Source: Flavobacterium amniphilum (GTDB lineage: Bacteria > Bacteroidota > Bacteroidia > Flavobacteriales > Flavobacteriaceae). Taken from it: 64,000 nt of DNA. The notes beneath the pieces are model-generated. The model was not told where the DNA came from, did no database searches, and saw nothing but the letters and a program-made list of their open reading frames with translations. Position 1 is the first letter of the stretch; the number at the start of each line of letters is the position of its first letter. Positions 53,441 to 60,728 of the stretch are shown one piece after another. The stretch spans positions 186,001 through 250,000 of the forward strand of contig NZ_JAMLJL010000005.1 in the NCBI RefSeq assembly GCF_023634845.1. The letters run 5' to 3'. The position numbers were made by a program, and so were the translations under genes.

Positions 53441-53591
53441 TTTTGTTGTATAAATAGATGATTAAAAAATTGAAGAATCGTTAAATCGCATAAAATAAGG
53501 ATTTTGTTTTGCTACGTGTATTAAATTAGGGCATGGAAAAAATCCCGATAGCTATCGGAGTTTAATCAACAAAATGAAATAACAAAAAAAT

Positions 53592-54041
53592 ATGGACGCT
53601 AAAAAAACATTGATTCTATTACTATTCTCTTTAGGACTTAATAGTTGTAGAGAATTCAAAAGAGAAAAAATCGCAATTAATTATAAAGAAGGTTATATAA
53701 AGGTTCTTTCAAATGACTATGTGATTGATAGCCTGATAATGTATAATAACATAAAAAAATATTACGTTTTAGGATTAAGTGATAAAGGGAATGGTTCAAA
53801 TGTTATCTTTTATAATAAGCAAAACGCAAACTATAAAAATTATACAGATAGCTTAGAGTATTACTGTTCAAATCCACCTGAAGTGGATGCACAAGGACTA
53901 GATATAATAATTAGAAAAAAAGGATACACTTCTAAAGAAAATGGTAAAGATTATTTAGAGATTCAATATTCAGGCTATAATAAAGTTCCATGCAACTCGA
54001 TACTAATTGATACAGTTGAAACAAGCAGTCCTTATAAATAA
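53592..54041 (+). CDS. Hypothetical lipoprotein in the rhs locus
   Basis: 149 residues. Lipobox GLNSC with Cys19; the remainder is soluble and Tyr/Asn/Lys-rich with several Cys (YYCSNPPE, KVPCNS). Not recognised. As it lies in the block between the 59-bp repeats with other small envelope genes, it may be an orphan immunity protein, but that is only from position. Confidence 0.65.
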   Translation: MDAKKTLILLLFSLGLNSCREFKREKIAINYKEGYIKVLSNDYVIDSLIMYNNIKKYYVLGLSDKGNGSNVIFYNKQNANYKNYTDSLEYYCSNPPEVDAQGLDIIIRKKGYTSKENGKDYLEIQYSGYNKVPCNSILIDTVETSSPYK

Positions 54042-54056
54042 TTAAAATCAGGAAAT

Positions 54057-54220
54057 CCCGATAGCGCGGATTTGCACCCGAGCGTAGCGAACTGACGTAG
54101 TAATCCGTGCCCGCAAAGAGAATAAAATTGAGAAAAATCCCAGTCGGTATGATTGGGATTTTTTGTTAGATTTGTTTTGAAGTGGATTGTGGGCACGGAT
54201 TGCAAATCCGCGCTATCGGG
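54057..54220. mobile_element. 164-bp MITE-like element with 20-bp terminal inverted repeats
   Basis: CCCGATAGCGCGGATTTGCA (54057-54076) is repeated as its exact reverse complement at 54201-54220. A second inner inverted repeat AATCCGTGCCC/GGGCACGGATT lies at 54102-54112 and 54191-54201, and the centre is a hairpin (54135-54161, AAATCCCA/TGGGATTT). No reading frame for a transposase. Its right end lies just before an orphan reading frame. Confidence 0.7.
54135..54161 (+). terminator. Hairpin with T tract inside the 164-bp element
   Basis: AAATCCCA/TGGGATTT, 11-nt loop, T tract on the plus side; would stop transcription coming from the lipoprotein gene. Confidence 0.7.
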
Positions 54221-54221
54221 G

Positions 54222-54367
54222 TCCAAGAAAGAAGTGGAATTAAAATAAATCCTGCTGGAGCTATGGTTACTCCAATCTCCCCAAGAACAGCACCAGATAA
54301 GCAAGGGTACGAAATAACTAATAGAAAAGGCCAGACAGAACCTCTTTACAAAAAAGGAAGGAAGTAA
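54222..54367 (+). pseudogene. Remnant reading frame, possible second orphan tip tail
   Basis: About 48 codons of unbroken frame from the edge of the 164-bp element: reads VQERSGIKINPAGAMVTPI, then PRTAPDKQGYEITNRKGQ and ends KKGRK. No start of its own; an ATG at 54182 lies inside the repeat element and adds repeat-derived residues. The basic tail and the gene with a signal peptide 2 bp later copy the tip-immunity layout, so a truncated toxin tip is plausible but unproven. Confidence 0.5.
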
Positions 54368-54369
54368 TT

Positions 54370-54828
54370 ATGAAAGCAATACATATATTTTTTTTATTAA
54401 TGTGTTTCAGTTTATTTAGTCAAACAAAAAACACTAAAGCATTAAAATTTCAAGGCCACCTAAAAGGTGTTTTCGAAATTATTGAAATTGATTCGTCTCA
54501 AAGCGAAAATAAAATTAGATTGAAACTTATCCATTTGTTGAATCCAAAAGATTTTGCTGAATTTGACGATTCAAAATCTTATTATGCACTCGTTATCTCA
54601 AAAAAAGAAAAGACAAATTCGAAAAAAAAAATTCAGGGATTGCAGAAATTAATTATCGGTAGGGAATATTATTTCGATCTTCATCACATCTTTTTTTATA
54701 AATCGTTATATCCTGGCCCTAATACTATTCCTTATGCATTTAATCTTGATGATAAACGCATTTGGGAAGAAGCAGATGATTACGGACTTTACACAAGTGA
54801 AAATCTATTTGGATTATTTTACAAATAA
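54370..54828 (+). CDS. Hypothetical secreted protein, candidate immunity protein
   Basis: 152 residues with a signal peptide (LLMCFSLFSQ). Soluble body with KFQGHLKGVFEIIEIDSSQS and a region YYFDLHHIFFYKSLYPG. Family unknown. Two bases after the orphan frame before it and just ahead of the second 59-bp repeat; position suggests immunity. Low confidence in function, good in being a gene. Confidence 0.68.
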   Translation: MKAIHIFFLLMCFSLFSQTKNTKALKFQGHLKGVFEIIEIDSSQSENKIRLKLIHLLNPKDFAEFDDSKSYYALVISKKEKTNSKKKIQGLQKLIIGREYYFDLHHIFFYKSLYPGPNTIPYAFNLDDKRIWEEADDYGLYTSENLFGLFYK

Positions 54829-54838
54829 AAGGAGACCC

Positions 54839-54897
54839 GATAGCGCATTCTATGATAAAAAACAACTTTAATTAAAAAATTAAGATGCAAATTTATA
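54839..54897. repeat. Exact 59-bp direct repeat, right copy
   Basis: Identical to 53274-53332; marks the right end of the rhs-associated block. Followed by a remnant start ATGAAAAAGATACTC and a stop. Confidence 0.93.
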
Positions 54898-54958
54898 GAT
54901 ATCTATAAACGGAGACGAACATGAAAAAGATACTCTAAAACTATTTTTTAAACTTAAA

Positions 54959-54977
54959 AGCGGGGAATTTCCCCGCT
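54959..54977 (+). terminator. Duplicate of the 48303-48321 terminator
   Basis: Same 19 bases AGCGGGGAATTTCCCCGCT followed by CTTTTATTTTAA. The surrounding tail also resembles that at 48322, indicating a duplicated segment. Confidence 0.8.
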
Positions 54978-54995
54978 CTTTTATTTTAATCATTT

Positions 54996-55072
54996 TGTGG
55001 CAATTTCGTTTTCAGTTTTCTTTTTGCCACAACTTTTGTGGCAATTTCATTTTTGAAAACGAAATTGCCACA
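54996..55072. repeat. Double-hairpin repeat, TGTGGCAA family, copy 3
   Basis: 77 bp, same orientation as 48702-48778 and differing at a few positions in the first loop. Confidence 0.88.
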
Positions 55073-55104
55073 GTTTTAATGGTAGCTGAGCTGGAGGCTG
55101 AATT

Positions 55105-55207
55105 GGTTACTGAGCCTGTCGAAGTACCGAAGCCACATTCCTAAATAAAAATCTGCGAATCAGCGGTAATAAGATTCCCAACGGTGGCTGAGCGGAGCCG
55201 AAGCCAC
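55105..55207. repeat. Hairpin-repeat sequences of the GGTGGCT/CTGAGCCTGTCGAAG family
   Basis: GGTTACTGAGCCTGTCGAAG near 55106-55125, and the hairpin GTGGCTGAGCGGAGCCGAAG at 55184-55203 whose stem is GTGGCT/AGCCAC. Confidence 0.75.
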
Positions 55208-55230
55208 ATTATCTTTATTGCCTTCTATCC

Positions 55231-55354
55231 TTTTGCCTTCGAGAGCCTCAGGCAACGTTTATCTCGGTGGCTGAGCCTGTCGAAGCCCGATACTTTTGCC
55301 TTCGAGAGCCTCAGGCAACGTTTATCTCGGTGGCTGAACCTGTCGAAGCCCGAT
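55231..55354. repeat. Two 61-bp direct repeats
   Basis: 55231-55291 and 55294-55354, one change. Each contains TGCCTTCGAGAGCCTCAGGC and GGTGGCTGAGCCTGTCGAAG. Related to, but not the same as, the 60-bp pair at 48785-48948. Confidence 0.85.
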
Positions 55355-55598
55355 CTAATAATCTTTTTTCAAAACCCACGCAACCTTTTCTTTTTTTCAT
55401 GACTATAGCATATAACCGGTCAAAAAAAAATGAAAATGAGACACCATTGAAGCAGCAGAGTTGTAAAAATAAAGAACAGAAAAAATTAAATAATAACCGT
55501 AATAAGATTGGTAACTTAGCCCGCTTGATTCAAAATGCAGCTAAAACCATTTTATTGAAGCCGTTACAGTAACGACAGGCAGAATAACCCTATCCGAT

Positions 55599-56153
55599 TT
55601 GAATTTAGAATCCATCATAAAAGGCTGCATCAGGCAGAACAGGAAAGCACAGGAGGAATTATACCAGCGGTATAAGAACACCTTGTTCATGCTCAGTCTC
55701 AAATATTGCAGCAATGAAGCGGAAGCAGAAGACAACCTTCACAATGCCTTTATTGAGATATTCACACACATCGATAAATTTGGTAACAAAGGCTCTTTCG
55801 AAGGCTGGATGAAACGGATTGTCATCAACAAAGCCATCAGCAGCTACCGTAAAAATTACCAGCTCATCCCCATCAAAGAAGATTATCCTCAGGACACAAC
55901 GGTAAGTGATGACGAAATGAATATCCCGGCCGATGCAATCTTACAGCTGATACAGGAACTCCCCAATCAGTACCGGTTGGTTTTTTGTCTCTATGAACTG
56001 GATGATTATTCGCATAAGGAAATTGCCGATATGCTTTCCATTTCCGAGAGTACCTCCAAATCAAATTTACACCGGGCCAAACAGATTCTAAAAGAAAAAA
56101 TAACAAAGAACCATTCATACCCCAATTATACCCAACAGTATGGAAAACAGTAA
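55599..56153 (+). CDS. ECF-type RNA polymerase sigma factor
   Basis: 184 residues with region 2 (ALKYCSNEAEAEDNLHNAFI-like: LSLKYCSNEAEAEDNLHNAF, about 30-49; FEGWMKRIVINKAISSYRK) and region 4 (LPNQYRLVFCLYELDDYSHK, then EIADMLSISESTSKSNLHRA). Directs RNA polymerase to a regulon, probably autoregulated. Start is TTG 55599; no in-frame ATG upstream before a stop. The stop overlaps the next gene by 14 bp, so sigma and its regulator are coupled. Confidence 0.92.
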   Translation: MNLESIIKGCIRQNRKAQEELYQRYKNTLFMLSLKYCSNEAEAEDNLHNAFIEIFTHIDKFGNKGSFEGWMKRIVINKAISSYRKNYQLIPIKEDYPQDTTVSDDEMNIPADAILQLIQELPNQYRLVFCLYELDDYSHKEIADMLSISESTSKSNLHRAKQILKEKITKNHSYPNYTQQYGKQ

Positions 56154-57807
56154 AGACATTGGCAAAGCCTTCAGAGACCAACTCAACACGCTGGAGAAAA
56201 GTCCGGGCAATGACTTATGGGCCAAAATAGAACAGGACCTCGATACCAAAAAGAAAAACAGACGCTTTATCTGGCTGTTTGTACTTCTTTTCAGCCTGGG
56301 AATTGGTTTTGGAGCCTATCAGTATACATTCAACGGAAACGGTGCAAACAGCATTGGGGTTGGAGCTGATCAGAACGGAATACAAACAACGAGGTCAAAC
56401 AATACGGGGTCTGTTGCTACGGATAAAACCAATACCAACCAAAATAGTCTGACTGTAACTTCAGAACAAGCGGCATTGGATGAAACGGAAATCCCAACAG
56501 CAAGCGGATCAACGTTGAAACCAACTGACGGAAATGAAAACAATCCATCGGAAACAACTCTGGAGCAGGAAAAAAACAATGCCAAAACGCAACCGGCTGC
56601 AGCAATAAAAAAGAACCCAAAAACGGCTGCTGTCCCAACAGATAACACCCCGCAGGGAAAACAAACCGGAACTACAGGAAAAACCATCTACACCCGTGAA
56701 GCCACCAGAGTCAGCGTGACCAACAAACGACTGGTTAAATCGACACCGGAATATGATGAATATGAAGTGGTGAAAACCTACACCTATGTCGTGAAAAAGA
56801 AACAACCGGTTTACAAAACCAAAGCCAAACCGACGGCAGCCGTGAAGGCTAAAACAAAACCGGTGACAAAACACTACAAATCAACCGCTAAGAAAAAACC
56901 AGCGGCCAAAAAACAAATTCAAGAAAAAAACAACAGGTTCTTAAAGCAAAAAGATAAATCCGAAACTACTATTACAGTGCCAACAGACAGTCAGATTATT
57001 CCTGTTGATACTAAAAAGACCATTGGTTTCACTGAATCAAAAGACAGCCTCCCGGCAGTTGACAGCGTTGTGGTGAAAAAAACACAGGTAAAGAAAAAAG
57101 AACTCGTGGTAAAGCCTGTTAAAAAAGATTCGGTGCCAAAGGCAGAGCCGGGAACATTCGGGATCTTCGGGTACGGTTCTCCTACCCTGTCCTATACCAT
57201 GGGAAAGAATTCTGTGCTGGACAGCCGTTTGGATAACAATAAAAAATCAACAGACGTGACCTTCAGCTATGGTGCCTATTTATGTTATACAAGTGGCGGA
57301 AAACTCAGTGCGCGCATTGGCTATGCCAAAACCAACCTGAATTTCAAAACCGGAAATGTACCCGTAAACACAACCGATTACCAGAATATCAGTTACAATG
57401 ACGGATTTTCAAATGCTGTGATCTACAACCAGTCGGGCCAATCGGAATCGATGACACTGATTCAGGACATCTCCTATTCGGAAATCCCGCTGGAACTCAA
57501 ATACCGGTTACTGGACAAAAAAATCGGGATCAATGCCATCGGCGGATTCAGTTATCTGTTCCTTGGCGGTAATAAAGTAACGGCGCGTACGGCAAACGGC
57601 CATGAATACGAAATCGGAAGAACCAAAAACCTGATGGATTCCTCGTTTGGACTCAATATCGGCTTCGGACTGGATTACAAAATCTGGAAAAAAATTAAAT
57701 TCAACCTAGAGCCCATGGTCAAATACAATTTGAAAAGTTACCACAGCGGCGGAAAAACCAATATACTTTCATTAAATGTCCTGACCGGATTGCAATTGGA
57801 GCTCTGA
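56140..57807 (+). CDS. Anti-sigma-like TM protein fused to an outer-membrane barrel domain
   Basis: 555 residues in three parts: a cytoplasmic N-terminus (about 1-40) with SPGNDLWAKIEQDLDTKKK, a single TM (43-62, FIWLFVLLFSLGIGFGAY); a low-complexity linker (about 65-335) rich in Lys, Thr, Ala and Pro (KPTAAVKAKTKPVTKHYKST); and a C-terminal beta-barrel-like domain (about 336-555, GTFGIFGYGSPTLSYTMG, then GGKLSARIGYAKTNL). The position after an ECF sigma suggests the N-terminus binds sigma and the barrel senses the outer membrane. Unusual as one chain; function inferred. Confidence 0.78.
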   Translation: MENSKDIGKAFRDQLNTLEKSPGNDLWAKIEQDLDTKKKNRRFIWLFVLLFSLGIGFGAYQYTFNGNGANSIGVGADQNGIQTTRSNNTGSVATDKTNTNQNSLTVTSEQAALDETEIPTASGSTLKPTDGNENNPSETTLEQEKNNAKTQPAAAIKKNPKTAAVPTDNTPQGKQTGTTGKTIYTREATRVSVTNKRLVKSTPEYDEYEVVKTYTYVVKKKQPVYKTKAKPTAAVKAKTKPVTKHYKSTAKKKPAAKKQIQEKNNRFLKQKDKSETTITVPTDSQIIPVDTKKTIGFTESKDSLPAVDSVVVKKTQVKKKELVVKPVKKDSVPKAEPGTFGIFGYGSPTLSYTMGKNSVLDSRLDNNKKSTDVTFSYGAYLCYTSGGKLSARIGYAKTNLNFKTGNVPVNTTDYQNISYNDGFSNAVIYNQSGQSESMTLIQDISYSEIPLELKYRLLDKKIGINAIGGFSYLFLGGNKVTARTANGHEYEIGRTKNLMDSSFGLNIGFGLDYKIWKKIKFNLEPMVKYNLKSYHSGGKTNILSLNVLTGLQLEL

Positions 57808-57852
57808 GGGTAAACCAAAAAAAGTTTGATCCTTTACTTTTAAATAAATCTT

Positions 57853-58296
57853 ATGAAAAACCGGAAAAACTATTTTGCCATTGCAGGCGTTGCAATGGTA
57901 ACGGCTCTCTCATGCCTTTCCTGTATCCCGGAAGAAGAAGGATACAATAAACCTAACATTTACCAGAACCGTTGCATTTACATCGATGATGCCTCTTCGA
58001 TCCGCACCATAACACCTTTCAGTACTGATCCCTGCAGCTTACCCGAACGGAAATGCGAACTGGGATTACAACGATCGGCTCCCTATCGTTTTTTTGTCCA
58101 CGGAAAAGAAACATATGCCAGATGGATCATCAATTCCGGTTCAGGATTGACATTTAAGAACGGTGCCACAACGGTAAACGGTTCGGTAGTCACGGTTTAT
58201 TTTGCCAAAAACTTCAAAGAAGGCACCATCAAGGCATTTGGCAATGATCCCCAAGGCGGTAATTATGCCATAGTCCTGACCATCAGAAAAAAATAA
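57853..58296 (+). CDS. Hypothetical lipoprotein in the sigma operon
   Basis: 147 residues; lipobox ALSCLSC (Cys24 taken as the lipid site). The mature part carries several Cys (NRCIYIDD, DPCSLPERKCELG) and a short C-terminal beta region (TVYFAKNFKEGTIKAFGNDP). No family recognised. 45 bp after the fusion protein, same direction, so likely co-regulated. Confidence 0.7.
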   Translation: MKNRKNYFAIAGVAMVTALSCLSCIPEEEGYNKPNIYQNRCIYIDDASSIRTITPFSTDPCSLPERKCELGLQRSAPYRFFVHGKETYARWIINSGSGLTFKNGATTVNGSVVTVYFAKNFKEGTIKAFGNDPQGGNYAIVLTIRKK

Positions 58297-58322
58297 ATTT
58301 GTTCAATTCATACTTAGTCCTT

Positions 58323-58391
58323 ACGGAAAGCACGTATGCAATACCTGTACTTATCAGTTTGTACAGTGTTCTTGTATACACCGCTTTCCGT
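58323..58391. other. Structured intergenic element (69 nt, multi-branch fold)
   Basis: Outer stem ACGGAAAGC/GCTTTCCGT (9 pairs) encloses small hairpins GTAT-GCA-ATAC (58334-58344), CTGTAC/GTACAG (58345-58350 and 58361-58366) and TGTATACA (58373-58380). Lies between two genes of the sigma operon. May be an RNA structure or a protein-binding site; no tRNA features. Confidence 0.5.
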
Positions 58392-58544
58392 TTTGGTACT
58401 TCTAAAGTTTTCCTTCTTCCTTTTTAAAAACAAATATTCCATCCTTAAGTTGTCATATTGTAAATAAGGTGTTTTCCCTTTTTGTTATACCAAGTAAATT
58501 CTTACTTTTAAACAATCAAAAAAACAACTAACAAACGTAAATTA

Positions 58545-58967
58545 ATGGAAACATTTGTAACGCAAAAGCCAAAAATATCAAAGCTGTTTGTACAGGTCCG
58601 TGTTTTTTACACCGATTTAGCGCGTACATGGGTAATCAGGGAAGAAGCCAATTCAGACACTCCGCAAAAAGTAACCCTTAAGGATTCGATTCCCGGAAAC
58701 GGAAACATTGATTTCTTCGAAGCCGGACCTACCAAACTATTTGCCGACCAGAATAATATCGGGATCATTACGTATCTGGACATCCATAAAGTGGACAATG
58801 TGGACGATTTCATTTCAAATTTAAAAATCGAATACCAAATCGTGGAAGACGACGACATTCCGGGTCATTTCTTCGAAAACAAAACCTATACCTGCAAGAA
58901 AGAAGAAATGCTCGTTTCGCCATCGAAAGAAAGTTTATTAATCACCAAAGTAATCCAGATACAATGA
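58545..58967 (+). CDS. Hypothetical protein in the sigma operon
   Basis: 140 residues, no signal peptide or TM. Mostly beta-strand patterns (KLFVQVRVFYTDLARTWVIR, DFISNLKIEYQIVEDDDIPG). Family unknown. Its stop overlaps the next gene's ATG (ATGA), so translation is coupled. Confidence 0.68.
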   Translation: METFVTQKPKISKLFVQVRVFYTDLARTWVIREEANSDTPQKVTLKDSIPGNGNIDFFEAGPTKLFADQNNIGIITYLDIHKVDNVDDFISNLKIEYQIVEDDDIPGHFFENKTYTCKKEEMLVSPSKESLLITKVIQIQ

Positions 58968-60064
58968 GACAGTCTTTTATCACACTGAGTCTGTTATTCA
59001 GTTCCTTGTTTTCATTTGCCCAGGCACCGGGGGAAATCACCGTTAAAGATCTGGAGCTGCCGAGTGCACCGGCATTTGCCCTGTTGGATTACTCACCCAC
59101 CAGTATTACTTCACCCACAACCACACAGGCCCTGACCCTGAGTTTGCTTAATGCTGTCAATTCTTCTGAAGGGTTTCCGGCAAATTATGCATTGGAATTC
59201 TCTCCGTACTGGGTATTCCGCAACAAGAGCAAGAACTTTACCGATCACTTTGACCAGGAACAAAACAAGAAATATTCCAAGCCGTATAAAAACATGTCGG
59301 TTTCTTTTGCCTCTGTCAAAAAAGACACCATCCAGAATGTTTCCGTAGGGATCCGTACCAATCTTTTTACCATAAACCGCGATGAAAAGACAGCACGTAT
59401 AAAAGCATTGCACGGTCAGCTTGCCCGGTTTGCCAAAACCGTGGATGCCGCAATCGCGCCACTCACGGTAGAACCCAAGCTTGGAAGCCCGGAATACAAT
59501 GTGATCATGATGAAAAGAATGGAACAGATGGAAAAACTGCAAAAATTTGCAACCCTCCGCGACTCGATTTATCAAAGTCTGGACGAAATCACTCCCATCA
59601 AACCCTTATTCTCCATCGATGCTGCGGTGGCTTATAATCATTTCTTCGACGGGAATCAGTTTGCTTCCGGAAAATTCGGAAAATTTGGTGCCTGGACGAC
59701 GTTGAGTGAAAACTTCATCCTGACCGGAGACAACAACTACCTTTCCTTATACCAGTATGCCCGCTTTTTGAAAAGCGAAATGGATTACAATGCCACAACC
59801 GGTTTATATGAAAAAGATGAGGACTTTGACATTGGAACCAAAGTTGAATTCCAATTTGATAAACTGTCGGTGGGTTATGAATATATCAAACGCCTGAGTG
59901 AATCCGGCAACTACCGTTCAGTGGGTAATATCAAATATATTTTGAGTGAAAGCTTTGTGCTGAACGGCGGCTTCGGTAAAAACTTCGAACATACTGATAA
60001 TCTGGTTTCTTTTTTAGGGATTAGTTGGGGTATCAGTGCCAATAATAAGATTAAAGTGAACTAG
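58964..60064 (+). CDS. Hypothetical secreted protein, outer-membrane-barrel-like
   Basis: 366 residues with a signal peptide ([11 protein letters not shown]). The N-terminal third has an aromatic-rich beta pattern ([17 protein letters not shown]), the centre a charged helix ([20 protein letters not shown]) and the C-terminal third beta strands ([39 protein letters not shown]). It ends in NNKIKVN without the final aromatic of most barrels. Probably the envelope-located output of the sigma operon. Not assigned to a family. Confidence 0.7.
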   Translation: MRQSFITLSLLFSSLFSFAQAPGEITVKDLELPSAPAFALLDYSPTSITSPTTTQALTLSLLNAVNSSEGFPANYALEFSPYWVFRNKSKNFTDHFDQEQNKKYSKPYKNMSVSFASVKKDTIQNVSVGIRTNLFTINRDEKTARIKALHGQLARFAKTVDAAIAPLTVEPKLGSPEYNVIMMKRMEQMEKLQKFATLRDSIYQSLDEITPIKPLFSIDAAVAYNHFFDGNQFASGKFGKFGAWTTLSENFILTGDNNYLSLYQYARFLKSEMDYNATTGLYEKDEDFDIGTKVEFQFDKLSVGYEYIKRLSESGNYRSVGNIKYILSESFVLNGGFGKNFEHTDNLVSFLGISWGISANNKIKVN

Positions 60065-60067
60065 ATT

Positions 60068-60140
60068 ATTGTGGTTTCGGCTCCGCTCAACCACCTTTCT
60101 CTCACTATAACTCAGCCTATCGAAATATAAAAGCCACAAT
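60068..60140. repeat. Hairpin repeat upstream of the GIY-YIG gene
   Basis: GTGGTTTCGGCTCCGCTCAA (start 60071) forms a 7-bp-stem hairpin with loop TCGGCTCCGCTC; the whole segment is bounded by ATTGTGG/CCACAAT (60068-60074 and 60134-60140). Same hairpin as at the 3' end of the gene. Confidence 0.8.
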
Positions 60141-60162
60141 ACAATTAAACAAAGACGAAGCC

Positions 60163-60477
60163 ATGAAAGGTTATATGTATATTTTAGAATGTGCAGATGG
60201 AAGCTATTATACTGGTAGCACAATAGATTTAAACAAAAGATTGGAAGAACATCAAAACGGTGAAGGTGCAAACCACACCAAAAAAAGATTACCTGTCAAG
60301 CTTATTTATTTTGAAGAATATCAACATGTCTATGAAGCTTTCTATCGTGAAAAACAAGTACAAGGTTGGAGTAGAAAAAAGAAAGAAGCTTTGATTGAAA
60401 AGAATGATAATTTATTAAAAATTGCTTCAGAATGCATGAATGATTCACATTTTAAAAATCTCAAGGAAAAAAAATGA
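60163..60477 (+). CDS. Stand-alone GIY-YIG nuclease
   Basis: 104 residues, single-domain nuclease of the GIY-YIG superfamily (YhbQ/UPF0213-like size). Core pattern [17 protein letters not shown] with Tyr4 and Tyr16-x-Gly18 (the Y-I-Y and Y-x-G parts), Arg26 in DLNKRLEEH, His30, and catalytic Glu63 in [10 protein letters not shown]. No DNA-binding domain attached. Flanked on both sides by the same hairpin repeat: 60071 upstream and 60478, one base after its stop. Lies between an envelope operon and an S15-type hydrolase. Confidence 0.9.
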   Translation: MKGYMYILECADGSYYTGSTIDLNKRLEEHQNGEGANHTKKRLPVKLIYFEEYQHVYEAFYREKQVQGWSRKKKEALIEKNDNLLKIASECMNDSHFKNLKEKK

Positions 60478-60723
60478 GGTGGTTTCGGCTCCGCTCAACC
60501 ACCATCAACTCCGCTCAACCACCATCGGTTACGATCAAACCTTATCGTTTACGGTGGCTGAGCGGAGTCGAAGCCACATTCTCTTCGGTGGTTTCGGCTC
60601 CGCTCAACCACCATCGGTTACGATCAACACCTTATCAGGAATACGGTGGCTGAGCGGAGCCGAAGCCACATTCTCTTCGGTGGCTTCGGTACTTCGACAG
60701 GCTCAGTAACCAATTCAGCCACC
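60478..60723. repeat. Tandem array of hairpin repeats after the GIY-YIG gene
   Basis: Hairpins at 60478-60503 and 60587-60612 (GGTGGTT/AACCACC stems, loop TCGGCTCCGCTC) alternate with the inverse-type hairpins at 60553-60578 and 60645-60670 (GTGGCT/AGCCAC, loop GAGCGGAGCCGA). These make two direct repeats of about 92-109 bp; a final larger hairpin is 60679-60723 (GGTGGCT...AGCCACC). Confidence 0.85.
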
Positions 60724-60728
60724 GGGAC

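Larger units (their letters stand above)
53259..53591. other. Intergenic gap: direct repeat, terminator, palindrome
   Basis: No gene. Holds one copy of the exact 59-bp repeat (53274-53332), a terminator hairpin (53409-53440), the palindrome CCGATAGCTATCGG (53545-53558), and two short direct repeats containing AAATTAGGGCATG (near 53369 and 53524). Confidence 0.8.
54829..55598. other. Intergenic gap: repeats and hairpins between rhs locus and sigma operon
   Basis: No convincing gene. Holds the right 59-bp repeat, a scar-like start (MKKIL then stop at about 54921), the duplicated terminator 54959-54977, the third double hairpin (54996-55072), hairpin-family sequences (55105-55207) and two 61-bp direct repeats (55231-55354). 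A Lys/Asn-rich frame 55399-55572 (57 codons) has no support. Confidence 0.82.

Noticed and set aside
54182..54367. Complete 61-codon gene starting at 54182
   Set aside because: The first 13 codons lie inside the 164-bp inverted-repeat element; treated as a remnant frame from 54222.
55184..55572. Open frames with Ser/Arg-rich products (AERSRSH, LSRWLSLSKP)
   Set aside because: They are translations of the hairpin and direct repeats; similar peptides appear from each repeat cluster and have no start signal or codon bias.
58323..58391. tRNA or tRNA-like gene
   Set aside because: Despite several hairpins there is no anticodon arm of 5 pairs with a 7-nt loop and no T-loop consensus; kept as a structured element only.
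60440..60709. 89-codon frame overlapping the end of the GIY-YIG gene
   Set aside because: It reads through the hairpin array (AERSRSHILFGG twice) and is a repeat translation.
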